The notes: a model not told the origin generated them from the sequence alone. A DNA stretch of 35,218 nucleotides from JAPLKX01 sp035530195 (GCA_035530195.1 DATKVG010000177.1:1-35218), one strand, 5' to 3'. Shown: positions 23,388-32,404, numbered from the stretch's first letter. Numbers and translations: made by a program.

Positions 23388-23417
23388 AGTATAAACCGAA
23401 CCCCCGCATTTTGTCAA
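23388..23417 (-). promoter_or_regulatory. Intact strong promoter of the transposase relic
   Basis: On the minus strand TTGACA (23412-23417), an 18-bp spacer and TATACT (23388-23393) drive toward the broken transposase, 68 nt before its ATG. It may still produce RNA across the repeat cluster. Confidence 0.7.
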
Positions 23418-23490
23418 GGAAAATCGCATCTAACGCCTTCATTCTAAACCAGTTGCAACTCGCCGGACAGAAACTAAGTTAGCGCCATTC

Positions 23491-23558
23491 GGGACACCCC
23501 CAACAAAGGCGCACTAGCGTGCGGCGCTAAGAAGCGCAGCCGGGAGGCGGCCCGGACG
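23491..23558. repeat. Diverged inverted copy of the terminator/GCGCTAGGAAGCGC element
   Basis: GGGACACCCCCAACA at 23491, GCGCTAAGAAGCGC at about 23525 and GGGAGGCGGCCCG at about 23542 match, in reverse complement, the order of parts in the element at 1136-1219. The copy here lacks the tandem triplication. Confidence 0.5.
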
Positions 23559-23623
23559 GGCGTGAAAGGCCGCGGTTAGCCGCGTGTTTGATATGCTCTG
23601 GGGAAGGAGGATTTGACGGTTCG

Positions 23624-25714
23624 ATGGGAATGATGCGGGGGAAACTGCCGGGAGACGCCTGGCCGGTGTTGGCGGTATTTGCTGTCTCCGCTGCGGCCGG
23701 CGTTTTGTATATGGCGACGTTCGAGGGTCAGGCGTATTTCGCGCAGCATATGTTCGGACCGGCGGCGATGTGGGCGTGCGGGCGGGGGTTTGAGAATCCG
23801 ATGCTGTCGCGTGCGCCGGCGCTGACGGATTTCTTGTATTCGCGGCGGGACTGCATCGAGTGCAGCGAAATTCCGGCGGATATTCCGCTGGCGCCGTGGG
23901 ACGGGGAGTCGCTGTCGACACAGGAGTGGGCGGCGTACCATCCGCACCCGGAATATGGGGGCTGGGTGAACTGCCAGCGATTTCACCTGTACTTGCTGGG
24001 CGGCGTAGCGGTACTTTGGCGGATTCTGGGTGTGGCGTGGATCTCGCTGCTGCCGTTGTACGGTCTGCTGTTCGGGATGACGGGGGCCGCGTGTTACGGG
24101 CTGTTCCGGCTTGTGATGCGGCGCGCGCCGGCGGTAGTGTTTGCGCTGCTGTTTGTAGCGGCGCCCCTGCACATCCAGCAATTGCCGGACCTGCGGGATT
24201 ACGCGAAAGCGCCGTTTTTTCTTACGGTCATTTTTTTAACCGGGCTCGTCGCAAAGAAGCGGCTGAGCGGCCGGGCATTTGCAGGTGTTTGCGCGATGTG
24301 CGGCATGGTGCTGGGGGTCGGAATCGGATTCCGGCAGGACCTGCTGATCTGCATCCCGCCGTTCGTGGTTGTGGCGCTGTTTTTGGCGCCGGGGAATCCG
24401 TTGCGGGAAAAGGGGAAGCGGCTGGCGGGTGTGGCGATGTTTCTGGCGTGTTTTCTGGTGGTGGGCGCGCCCATTTTGCGGGTCCTGTTTGTCAAAGGCA
24501 ACAATTCGAGCCACGATACCCTGATCGGGTTCAACAAATATTGCAACGACCGGCTGGGGGTTGGGTCGCCGGTCTATGATTTTGGGGACCCGTTCCTGGA
24601 CGAGTACACGCGTGCGGTCGTGGAGAGTTATGACGCGCGCGTCAACGGCGGCAGCGAGCGGCTGCGCCATTACACGGCGGCGTATGACCGCGCGGGCAGC
24701 CAGTATTTTCGCGAGTTGGCGCTGATGTTTCCGGCGGACCTCGTTGTGCGTGCGTACGCGTCGGTGCTGCGGATCGTGGACGAGATGCGGCCGGACTCGG
24801 CCGAGCCGTGGCCGCGGGACGTGGAGAATGGCGGTGCGCGGCTGTTTTACCGGGCGTATGGTGCGGTGACGCGGCTGCTGCTGTCACACGGACGGTACGT
24901 GATGGTGTTGGCGCTGTTGCTGCTGGCGGGGTACGACCTTCGCTGGGGCGTTGCGGCGCTGTTCCTGCTGGGCTGGTTCGCGGGCTACCCGTCGCTACGG
25001 TTCAGCGTGCGCCACTGTTTCCACATGCAGATCGTTTCGTACCTCGCGGCGGGGTTTCTGGTGCAACGGGGGCTGGACCTGCCAGGGGCGTTGTGGGTGA
25101 AAGTCCGGACGGGGAAGCCGGTCTTAGAAAACCCGATTGCATGGCGGCGGTACGTCATCAACGTGGCCGCATTTGCCGCGATTGCAGTGGTGGCGACATG
25201 GGCGCCGCTGGCGGGGCTGCGCGCATACCAGGACCTGCGCGTGTGGGAGTTGCTGCGTAAAACAACCACAGCGTCACTCGACCGGATCGAGGTGCGCCGC
25301 CTGACGCTCGAGGGCGGCCGCGTCCTTTTCGAGCCGCAGGACTTTGCGCAATTCGACCCCGAGGGCACGTCGACACAGACGGAGTACCTCGTGGTGGAAC
25401 TCGAGCCGGGGGCGGCGCCCGAACCCGTGCAGTTGACATTTCTGTACGAGGCCGAAGACCCGGAGCGCGATTTCACACGCACCGTAACAGCCGACCTGCG
25501 CCTGGCACGGGACGGCGAGCCGACCCGGGTTTATTTCCCCGTGTACCATTCGGGGGAGTCACGGTTTGCCGGCATGACGGTGGACGAGAATCAGGCGGAA
25601 ACCGTGGCGAACCTGTACCGGGCCCGTGACTTCGAGGGAATCCCGGTGCTGCTCACGGCGGTGCTCTATCCGGGCTGGCAAGCCATGCCGCTGCATTTCG
25701 AGCTGACGCGGTAG
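23624..25714 (+). CDS. Polytopic membrane protein, possible GT-C-type glycosyltransferase
   Basis: No family was recognised with confidence. The 696-residue protein has about 10-12 membrane helices (first at about 14-35, last near 512-530). A large loop after helix 1 contains RRDCIECSEIP and HPHPEYGGWVNCQRFHLYLL, and a C-terminal soluble region of about 160 residues looks beta-rich. The overall shape resembles PMT/ArnT-like GT-C enzymes that use lipid-linked sugars, but the usual acidic catalytic loop is not clear. The ATG at 23624 has AGGAGG 13 nt upstream, a long spacing; the frame is open from a TTG at 23588. It is followed by about 170 nt of non-coding sequence before the exporter gene. 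Confidence 0.65.
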   Translation: MGMMRGKLPGDAWPVLAVFAVSAAAGVLYMATFEGQAYFAQHMFGPAAMWACGRGFENPMLSRAPALTDFLYSRRDCIECSEIPADIPLAPWDGESLSTQEWAAYHPHPEYGGWVNCQRFHLYLLGGVAVLWRILGVAWISLLPLYGLLFGMTGAACYGLFRLVMRRAPAVVFALLFVAAPLHIQQLPDLRDYAKAPFFLTVIFLTGLVAKKRLSGRAFAGVCAMCGMVLGVGIGFRQDLLICIPPFVVVALFLAPGNPLREKGKRLAGVAMFLACFLVVGAPILRVLFVKGNNSSHDTLIGFNKYCNDRLGVGSPVYDFGDPFLDEYTRAVVESYDARVNGGSERLRHYTAAYDRAGSQYFRELALMFPADLVVRAYASVLRIVDEMRPDSAEPWPRDVENGGARLFYRAYGAVTRLLLSHGRYVMVLALLLLAGYDLRWGVAALFLLGWFAGYPSLRFSVRHCFHMQIVSYLAAGFLVQRGLDLPGALWVKVRTGKPVLENPIAWRRYVINVAAFAAIAVVATWAPLAGLRAYQDLRVWELLRKTTTASLDRIEVRRLTLEGGRVLFEPQDFAQFDPEGTSTQTEYLVVELEPGAAPEPVQLTFLYEAEDPERDFTRTVTADLRLARDGEPTRVYFPVYHSGESRFAGMTVDENQAETVANLYRARDFEGIPVLLTAVLYPGWQAMPLHFELTR

Positions 25715-25740
25715 CCGGTTGCATGGAATGGGATCCGAAC

Positions 25741-25770
25741 CTGACTTTGCACCACCGGCACAGTTATACT
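25741..25770 (+). promoter_or_regulatory. Promoter of the exporter operon
   Basis: CTGACT (25741-25746), an 18-bp spacer and TATACT (25765-25770) lie 113 nt before the exporter ATG. The implied leader of roughly 105 nt contains no recognised riboswitch. Confidence 0.5.
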
Positions 25771-25883
25771 TTCCGGGAATAAAGGGCGTCTTGGGAATGT
25801 CCGTGTTCGCGGGGAATTCTTGGGCCGCCTAGTATGCCCTTTGGCGGGGCAAATCCAGGTCTTGCGCATTTCGGAGGAACGCG

Positions 25884-28739
25884 ATGAGTGCAGGCCGCAA
25901 ATTGGTGGAATTCGGCGTAAACCGCCCGCGCACAGTGACTTGGCTAATGGTTATTTTGTGCGTTGTTGTTGCGGCGGTGGCGGTTGCACCGAGTCTGGCG
26001 CCCCGCGCGTTTCCCATGCTGCACCCGCTCGATGTCGACACCGACCCTGAAAACATGCTCAGCGAGGACGAGGCGGTGCGCATTTTCCACGACCGGATGA
26101 AGCGGGCGCTGTCGCTGAACGACATGGTGGTGGTGGGCGTGGTGAATGAGACGCATCCCCAGGGCGTGTTTAACCCCGAGAGCCTGCGGCACGTTTACGA
26201 CCTGACGCAGTTCGCCAAGGCGCTGCAATGGCCGTCCCGCACCAACTCGGCCGAGCGCGAGGGCGTAATCGAAGTGGACATTATCGCCCCGTCGACGGTC
26301 GATAACATCGAGCAGGGGGGGCCGGGCGAGGTGAAGTTCGAGTGGCTGATGGCGCAGCCGCCCGAGACCGACGCCGACGCGCTGGCGATTCGCGACAAGG
26401 CGCGGCGGATCCCGTTTCTGGACGGGACGCTTGTTTCCGAAGACGGCAAGGCGCTGGCCCTCTACCTGCCGCTGACGTCGAAGGATCTCAGTTACCGGGT
26501 ATACAAAAGCCTTCGGGCCGAAATCGCCAAAATCGAGGGGAACGACCGTTATTTCATCACGGGCCTGCCGGTGGCCGAAGACACGTTCGGCGTCGAGATG
26601 TTCAAACAGATGGCGATCTCGGCGCCGGTGGCGATGCTGGTGATTTTCCTGCTGTTGCTGTACTTTTTCCGCAAGCTGGTACTGATTGTGTCGCCGCTGA
26701 TTGTGGCGCTGGCGACGGTGGTGTTGACGATGGGCCTGCTGGTCGCGACGGGCAACACGATCCACATCATGAGTTCGATGATCCCGATTTTCATCATGCC
26801 CATCGCGGTGCTGGACTCGGTGCACATCCTCTCGGAGTTTTTCGATCAATATCAGAAGACGCGCGACCGGCGCAAGACGATTATCGCGGTGATGAACATG
26901 CTGTTTACGCCGATGCTGTACACGTCGCTCACAACAGTGGCGGGTTTTGCGTCGCTGGCGTTGACGCCGATCCCGCCGGTGCAGGTGTTTGGGCTTTTTA
27001 TTGCGATCGGCGTCTCGCTGGCGTGGGTGCTGACCGTGACGTTCGTGCCGGCATTCGTGATGTTCATACCGGACAAGTCGCTCAAGAACTTTGGATTGCA
27101 GCATACCGCGGGGGAAGCGCACAAGACGCGCGTAAGCCGGATGCTCGAGGCGGTGGGCGAGTTCAGCTACAACCGGGCAAAGCTGGTAATTGCGCTGTCG
27201 GGCGCGGCGGTGGTTCTGGCGCTGGTGGGCATCAGCATGATCCAGATCAACGACAACCCGATCAAGTGGTTCTCCAAAACCCACCCGATACGCGTGGCCG
27301 ACCGCGTGTTGAACGAGCATTTCGGCGGCACCTACATGGCCTACCTGGCGCTCCGGGCCGGCAGCGAGTTGCCAGGCGGGCAAGCAGAAACCGGCCAAGC
27401 TTCGGAGCCGGTCGCCGTGGGTGAACCGGCCCTGCCCGAGGGTATTGGACTTGACAGCGGCGCGCCAGCGTTGCCGGAAGGGCTGGGCGGCGGCAGCGAG
27501 CCGGAATTGCCTGCCGGGCTGGGCGGCGCCGAGGTCCCAGCCGAACAAGAGGCGGCCGCACACGTGGAATCTAAAGAGGAGTTGTTCAAGAATCCCGAGG
27601 CGCTGCGGTACATTGCAGGGCTGCAGGACTACCTCAAACAATTGGATGTGGTGGGCAAGTCGAATTCGCTGGCGGATATCGTAAAAACGGTGCACCGCGA
27701 GTTGATGGATGGTTCGGAGGCGCAGTACCGGATTCCCGATTCGCGGGGAGCCGTCGCCGAGACGCTCGTACAGTACGCAAGCAGCCACCGGCCCCAGGAC
27801 CTGTGGCATTTCGCCACGCCGGATTTCCGCCACAGCAGCATCTGGGTCCAGTTGAAAAGCGGTGACAACAAGGACATGGCGGGGGTTATCGAGGCGGTCG
27901 AGCAGTTTTTCTCCCAAAATCCGCCGCCGCCGGAGTTGGCGGCGCTCGTGCCCGAAGGGCTCGAACACCAGTGGTTCGGCTTGACGTACATCAACGTGAT
28001 TTGGCAGGACAAAATGGTGCGGGGGATGCTGGCATCGTTTCTGGGCAGTTTCCTGGTGGTGTTGCTGATGATGATCGTGCTTTTCCGGAGCGGTCTGTGG
28101 GGTTTCCTGAGCATGATGCCGCTGACCATCACGATCGGGCTCATCTACGGGGTGATTGGCCTCATTGGCAAAGACTATGACATGCCGGTGGCGGTGCTGT
28201 CGTCATTGACGCTGGGCCTGGCGGTCGATTTTTCGATCCACCTGCTGGCGAGAAGCAGATCGCTGTACGCCGAGCACGGGTCGTGGGCGGCCGCGTACCG
28301 CCACCTGTACGGGGAGCCGGCACGCGCGGTGGCGCGGAATATCGTGGTGATTGCCGTTGGATTCCTGCCGCTGCTGTTCGCGCCGCTGGTTCCGTACAAG
28401 ACCGTAGGCATTTTTTTGGCGTCGATCCTGCTGGTGTCGGGCGTGACGACGTTTGTGGTGTTGCCGGCGCTGGTGCGGCTGCTCGAACCGCTGATGTTTC
28501 CCAAGACGCGTGTGTGCACGGTGACGTGCCGGTGCGCCACGTGCGTCGTGACGACGACAACGGCGGTGTTACTCGTGGCGGTGAATGTCGGCCAGTTTTT
28601 GTCGGCGGGCTGGACAACGCTGACCTGGGTGAGCCTCGTGGCGATTGCGGTGCTGGCGGGCGGGTGCGGGCTGATGTCGCGGCGGGAAGCATGCCGGCAA
28701 CAGGCGGGTCAGAACAAGTGTGAAAGCAACGTGGCTTAA
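25884..28739 (+). CDS. RND-superfamily (MMPL-type) exporter
   Basis: This 951-residue inner-membrane transporter has two MMPL/RND halves. Helix 1 (about 18-38) is followed by a large outer loop, then helices at 246-395 with Asp311 (VLDSVHILSEFFDQY). The second half has helix 433-452, another large loop, and helices with Asp782 (LAVDFSIHLLARS). Asp residues in the fourth helix of each half are typical proton-relay positions. The second loop carries ALPEGIG, ALPEGLG and ELPAGLG motifs (516-547). A cysteine cluster, C-x3-C-x-C-x2-C (878, 882, 884, 887), precedes two extra C-terminal helices. GGAGG precedes the ATG. The LolA-like protein follows after 24 nt and the porin-like protein after that, which suggests lipid or hydrophobic cargo transport across the envelope. 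Confidence 0.88.
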   Translation: MSAGRKLVEFGVNRPRTVTWLMVILCVVVAAVAVAPSLAPRAFPMLHPLDVDTDPENMLSEDEAVRIFHDRMKRALSLNDMVVVGVVNETHPQGVFNPESLRHVYDLTQFAKALQWPSRTNSAEREGVIEVDIIAPSTVDNIEQGGPGEVKFEWLMAQPPETDADALAIRDKARRIPFLDGTLVSEDGKALALYLPLTSKDLSYRVYKSLRAEIAKIEGNDRYFITGLPVAEDTFGVEMFKQMAISAPVAMLVIFLLLLYFFRKLVLIVSPLIVALATVVLTMGLLVATGNTIHIMSSMIPIFIMPIAVLDSVHILSEFFDQYQKTRDRRKTIIAVMNMLFTPMLYTSLTTVAGFASLALTPIPPVQVFGLFIAIGVSLAWVLTVTFVPAFVMFIPDKSLKNFGLQHTAGEAHKTRVSRMLEAVGEFSYNRAKLVIALSGAAVVLALVGISMIQINDNPIKWFSKTHPIRVADRVLNEHFGGTYMAYLALRAGSELPGGQAETGQASEPVAVGEPALPEGIGLDSGAPALPEGLGGGSEPELPAGLGGAEVPAEQEAAAHVESKEELFKNPEALRYIAGLQDYLKQLDVVGKSNSLADIVKTVHRELMDGSEAQYRIPDSRGAVAETLVQYASSHRPQDLWHFATPDFRHSSIWVQLKSGDNKDMAGVIEAVEQFFSQNPPPPELAALVPEGLEHQWFGLTYINVIWQDKMVRGMLASFLGSFLVVLLMMIVLFRSGLWGFLSMMPLTITIGLIYGVIGLIGKDYDMPVAVLSSLTLGLAVDFSIHLLARSRSLYAEHGSWAAAYRHLYGEPARAVARNIVVIAVGFLPLLFAPLVPYKTVGIFLASILLVSGVTTFVVLPALVRLLEPLMFPKTRVCTVTCRCATCVVTTTTAVLLVAVNVGQFLSAGWTTLTWVSLVAIAVLAGGCGLMSRREACRQQAGQNKCESNVA

Positions 28740-28763
28740 AGGCCCCTATTGAGGAGATGTCGC

Positions 28764-29555
28764 ATGAAACGGTTGTGGATATTAACGGCGGCAGTCGTGC
28801 TGGCCGCGAGTTGGCATGCGTGGGCGCAGGACGCGCCGGGCGTCGATGAAATCGTTAAGAAAACCAACCACCAGGCCTATTACCAGGGCGAGAGCGGCGT
28901 GGCCCGCGTCAGCATGACGATCACCGACAAACAAGGGCGCACGCGGCAAAAGGCCTTCACCATCCTGCGCAAAAACACCGACGACCAGGACAAAGAACAG
29001 CGCTTTTACGTGTATTTTCACGAGCCGTCCGACGAGCAGGGCGTGACTTACATGGTGTGGAAGCACGTGGGCGCGGATGACGACCGGTGGCTGTACTTGC
29101 CCAAGCTCGACGTCACCAAGCGGATCGCCGCCAGCGATGAGCGGACCAGTTTTGTGGGCTCGCATTTTTTCTACGAGGACGTGTCGGGCCGCGGGCTCGA
29201 TGAAGACACGCATGAACTGGTCGAGACGACCGAGACGTATTACGTCGTCAAAAACACGCCCAAGAACAAGGGGGCGGTCGAGTTCGACTCGTTCACCATG
29301 TGGATTCACAAGAGCACGTTCATCCCCGTCAAGGTGGCGTTCGAAAAGGGCGGAAACGTCTATAGAACCGCGGAGGTCCTCGAAGTCAAGGACGTACAAG
29401 GGTACAAGACCGTCACCAAATCCAAAATGACCGACAACAATATCGGCGGCAACACCGCCATCAGCTACAGTGACGTGAAGTATGACCTCGGCATCTCGCC
29501 GGACGTCTTTACGGAACGGTATTTGAAAAACCCGCCGGCGGAATATATTAAATAG
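28764..29555 (+). CDS. LolA-like outer-membrane lipoprotein-sorting protein
   Basis: This 263-residue secreted protein has a signal peptide (about 1-21, ending AWA). The LolA/LppX-like half-barrel follows, with QGESGVARVSMTITDKQGRTRQKAFTILRK, DDRWLYLPKLDVTKRIAASDERTSFVGSHFFYEDVSGRGL and DVKYDLGISPDVFTERYL. The family binds hydrophobic molecules in the periplasm. It is often encoded beside MMPL exporters, where it likely carries the cargo onward. GAGGAG lies 8 nt before the ATG at 28764, which was therefore preferred over the in-frame start at 28749. It is 24 nt from the exporter. Confidence 0.88.
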   Translation: MKRLWILTAAVVLAASWHAWAQDAPGVDEIVKKTNHQAYYQGESGVARVSMTITDKQGRTRQKAFTILRKNTDDQDKEQRFYVYFHEPSDEQGVTYMVWKHVGADDDRWLYLPKLDVTKRIAASDERTSFVGSHFFYEDVSGRGLDEDTHELVETTETYYVVKNTPKNKGAVEFDSFTMWIHKSTFIPVKVAFEKGGNVYRTAEVLEVKDVQGYKTVTKSKMTDNNIGGNTAISYSDVKYDLGISPDVFTERYLKNPPAEYIK

Positions 29556-29565
29556 GCGCGAAGAA

Positions 29566-29648
29566 ATTGTGGTGCGGGCGTCTCGTCTGCACGGATAAGT
29601 TTATTGCTGGATAACTGGCTCGTGCAGGCGAGACGCCCGCACCACAAT
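29566..29648. repeat. Inverted repeat, TTGTGGTGCGGGCGTC family
   Basis: The 28-nt arms at 29566-29593 and 29621-29648 are inverted copies with one mismatch, separated by 27 nt. It lies between the LolA-like and porin genes, so it could weaken read-through or process the mRNA between them. Single arms of the same family occur at 32405 and 35176. Confidence 0.9.
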
Positions 29649-29697
29649 AGGTGAAAGCAAGTACAATAACGATTGCCGGACTGCGAAGGAGGCTTGT

Positions 29698-31083
29698 GTG
29701 CGGAAGACAAGCTTGACATTGCTTCTCTTGGTGTTGTGCGTGTCCGCCTGGGCTCAGGCGCCGGCGTTGCCGCCGGGACTCGCAGAAACACCGCCCACGG
29801 AATCCGCACCCTCGTTGCCGCCGGGGCTGGAAGCCGCTCCTGAATCTCCGCCACGTGCAGCCGCGCCCGTGGAACCCGCGCCGTCGCCAGGGTTGGCAGA
29901 GCGGCTGCGGCTGAACGGTTTCATCGACGTGCGCGCCGGGGTGCGGACGCAGGAAGACGGCGCCCAGCCGGAGGATGCGCCGCTGGGCGAGGCGCGGTTG
30001 CAGTTGCGCAGCGAACGCGCCTGGGAACGCGCAGGCATCGACGCGATTGCCGATTTCTATGCCGACGCCATCAGCGAGAAGGGGGAGTTTGATTTGCGGC
30101 GGTTGCGCCTAACGTGGCGGCCGGCGGATTGGATCGACGTGAGCGCGGGCCGGCAGGTGCTGACGTGGGGCACGGGCGATATGCTGTTCATCAACGACCT
30201 GTTTCCGAAAGACTGGGTGTCGTTTTTCATCGGGCGGGACGTCGAGTACTTGAAGGCGCCGTCGGACGCGGTACGCGTTGGGCTGTTCCACGATATCGCT
30301 AACGTGGATATTGTGTACACGCCGCAGTTCGAGCCCGACCGGTACATCACGGGCGAGCGCATCAGCTATTGGAACCCGCTGTTCGGGCGTCACGCGGGGC
30401 GTCACGACGACGTCGACGCCAATCCGCCGAGCGACTGGTTCACCGACGACGAATTGGCGGTCAGGATTTACAGGACGTTCGGCAGTTGGGAAGCCGCCCT
30501 CTACGGTTACTGGGGGTATTGGAAGAGCCCGGGCGGCCAGCGGATGTTTCCAATGCAGGCGACGTTCCCGCGGCTCAACGTGTACGGCGCAAGCCTGCGC
30601 GGGACGGTCGGCCGCGGTGTGGCCAACGCCGAGTTCGGGTGGTACGAGTCCGTCACCGACCGGGGCGGCCGCTCGCCGTTCATCAACAACAGCGAACTGC
30701 GCCTCCTGCTCGGTTACGAGCAGGAACTGGCGCACGAGCTTGTCGGCGGCGTCCAGTACTACGTCGAGCACATGCTCGATTACGACGAATACCGCAAATC
30801 GCCGTTCTTCCTCATCATGGAACCGCGCGACGAGACGCGCCACGTGATCACGCTGCGGCTGACGAAGCTGCTGATGAACCAGAACATGACCGTGTCGTTT
30901 TTCACGTATTGGAGCCCGTCGGACTCGGACCTCTACGCGCGGCCGCACATCTCCTACAAGATCACCGATAACTGGCGAGTCGAAGCGGGGGCAAACATTT
31001 TCGCGGGCAGGCACGACTACACGTTTTTCGGCCAGTTCGAGGACAACACGAACGTGTACGCGGGCGTGAGATATTCGTTTTGA
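29698..31083 (+). CDS. Outer-membrane porin-like beta-barrel protein
   Basis: This 461-residue protein has a signal peptide (about 1-20, ending AWAQ). A Pro-rich segment with ALPPGLAE (23-30) and SLPPGLEA (39-46) follows, then a long barrel of alternating amphipathic strands. These include LRLNGFIDVRAGVRT, LRRLRLTWRPADWIDVSAGRQVLTWG and the terminal NTNVYAGVRYSF. The last residue, Phe, is the usual outer-membrane barrel signal. It resembles the DUF1302-type proteins that often accompany MMPL exporters. The GTG at 29698 lies 5 nt after AAGGAGG. A TACAAT box at 29662 could give it its own promoter besides read-through from the exporter. A terminator follows. Confidence 0.85.
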   Translation: MRKTSLTLLLLVLCVSAWAQAPALPPGLAETPPTESAPSLPPGLEAAPESPPRAAAPVEPAPSPGLAERLRLNGFIDVRAGVRTQEDGAQPEDAPLGEARLQLRSERAWERAGIDAIADFYADAISEKGEFDLRRLRLTWRPADWIDVSAGRQVLTWGTGDMLFINDLFPKDWVSFFIGRDVEYLKAPSDAVRVGLFHDIANVDIVYTPQFEPDRYITGERISYWNPLFGRHAGRHDDVDANPPSDWFTDDELAVRIYRTFGSWEAALYGYWGYWKSPGGQRMFPMQATFPRLNVYGASLRGTVGRGVANAEFGWYESVTDRGGRSPFINNSELRLLLGYEQELAHELVGGVQYYVEHMLDYDEYRKSPFFLIMEPRDETRHVITLRLTKLLMNQNMTVSFFTYWSPSDSDLYARPHISYKITDNWRVEAGANIFAGRHDYTFFGQFEDNTNVYAGVRYSF

Positions 31084-31087
31084 TTGT

Positions 31088-31126
31088 TGGGACGCTCTCC
31101 GGCAGTTGTGGGGAGTGTCCCATTTT
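31088..31126 (+). terminator. Terminator after the porin-like gene
   Basis: TGGGACGCTCTCC (31088-31100) pairs with GGGGAGTGTCCCA (31110-31122), using two G-T pairs, and is followed by TTTT. It begins 4 nt after the porin stop codon. Confidence 0.85.
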
Positions 31127-31150
31127 CTAATCAGGGGGTATGAATAATTC

Positions 31151-31189
31151 AAAAGAGGGACGCTCCCCACGACTGCCGGGGAGCGTCCC
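31151..31189 (-). terminator. Terminator after the FG-GAP gene, inverted copy of its neighbour
   Basis: GGGACGCTCCCC / GGGGAGCGTCCC forms a perfect 12-bp stem (31157-31189). On the minus strand it is followed by TCTTTTG. It lies 5 nt after the stop codon. Stem and loop (GGCAGT-type) match the opposite-facing terminator at 31088 in reverse complement. Confidence 0.85.
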
Positions 31190-31194
31190 AACGG

Positions 31195-32355
31195 CTACTT
31201 CAGCGTATTCTCAAACCAAACAGGCCCGCCCCATTTGCCTGTCACCACCACATCGATATCGCCGTCCCCGTCAAAATCCTCGGCGACCAAGTTCATGCCC
31301 GAGCCGATCCCTTCGTCGTAGGAGATGATGTGCTTGATCCATTCGGGGTTCGGCCCGCGCTTTAGTTCGTACCAGTAGACGCCGGGCGGGTCGGTTGCGC
31401 CGGGGTCGCCGCCGTTGTGCGCCATGAACCGTTTGCCCGCGACGAGATCGAGGTCGCCGTCCCTGTCGAGGTCCGCCAGCGCCAGGCTGTGCGGCTGTGA
31501 CCATGACTTGTCGATCAGGTGTTGCTTGAAGGCGATCTCGCCGTCCTGGCGCGTCTGTTCGTACCAGAAAATGCCGTAGTCGTGTGCGTTGCTGGTGACG
31601 AGGTCGTTGAGTCCGTCGGCGTTGACGTCGTACACGAGGATTTGCGGTGTGTGTGCGGCTTTGCCTTCTTCGATGCTGCCGATAGCGATCGGGTGCTCTT
31701 TCCACTCGAGGGCGCGTGGGTCGGCAGGTGCTTCGAACCACGCAACCGGCCGGATCACGTCCGGCCGCCCGTCGCCGTTGACATCGCCGCAGCCCGTGCC
31801 CCACTCCATAGTTTTGGGGCAGATGACGTGCTTGACGAGGCCGGCGCCGGATTTTTCATACCAGACCGTATCGACGACAGACGGCAGGATCTCGAGCGGC
31901 TTGCCGTCGCCGTCGATGTCTACGAGTTCGCCGCACTCGAAGTTGCCGTTTTCATCCACGAGGTTGCGCGGCCACAGGCCGCCGGCATCGCCGGGGTTGC
32001 GCAGCCACTCGGCCTTTTTTGCGAACCACGAGCAGGTGACGACGTCGAGACGCCCGTCGCCATCGACGTCGAGGGGGATGTTCATGAAATCGTCGCGGTA
32101 TCCTTTTCCGTCGTCGCCCACCTCGCCGGCGACTTCGGCAATTTTCAGCGGCTGGAACTCCGGCGCGAGGTAGAGGTAGGGCAGGGCGACGATGTCGAGT
32201 TTGGAGTCGTTGTTGAAATCGCCGACGCCGCATGCCTCGCCGCGGTATGAGCCGATGCGGTGAGGACGAAACTCCACTTTCGATCCGCTGACGTCAGCGG
32301 CGCCGGCAGCGAAAACCAGCAGGAGAACCAAGGAGAAAATGGACATAGCGCGCAT
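31195..32355 (-). CDS. Secreted FG-GAP/VCBS repeat protein
   Basis: The 386-residue product has a signal peptide (about 1-20). Seven FG-GAP blades each carry a calcium-binding D-x-D/N-x-D-G-x-x-D motif: DFNNDSKLDIV, DVDGDGRLDVV, DIDGDGKPLEI, DVNGDGRPDVI, DVNADGLNDLV, DLDRDGDLDLV and DFDGDGDIDVV. WYEK/WYEQ/WYEL strands lie between them. It would fold as a seven-bladed propeller outside the cytoplasm. The ligand is unknown; such proteins are abundant in Planctomycetes-like genomes. ATG 32355 has GGAGG 7 nt upstream; the frame is open 12 codons further. Confidence 0.88.
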   Translation of the reverse strand: MRAMSIFSLVLLLVFAAGAADVSGSKVEFRPHRIGSYRGEACGVGDFNNDSKLDIVALPYLYLAPEFQPLKIAEVAGEVGDDGKGYRDDFMNIPLDVDGDGRLDVVTCSWFAKKAEWLRNPGDAGGLWPRNLVDENGNFECGELVDIDGDGKPLEILPSVVDTVWYEKSGAGLVKHVICPKTMEWGTGCGDVNGDGRPDVIRPVAWFEAPADPRALEWKEHPIAIGSIEEGKAAHTPQILVYDVNADGLNDLVTSNAHDYGIFWYEQTRQDGEIAFKQHLIDKSWSQPHSLALADLDRDGDLDLVAGKRFMAHNGGDPGATDPPGVYWYELKRGPNPEWIKHIISYDEGIGSGMNLVAEDFDGDGDIDVVVTGKWGGPVWFENTLK

Positions 32356-32404
32356 ACAGGAGCCTCCTCTCCGGCAGAAATCCTTCCTCAATAGAAAGGG
32401 TCAA

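Noticed and set aside
25944..27968. 674-codon open frame on the minus strand
   Set aside because: It is antisense to the MMPL exporter, and its Arg/His/Gln-rich composition is typical of a shadow frame.
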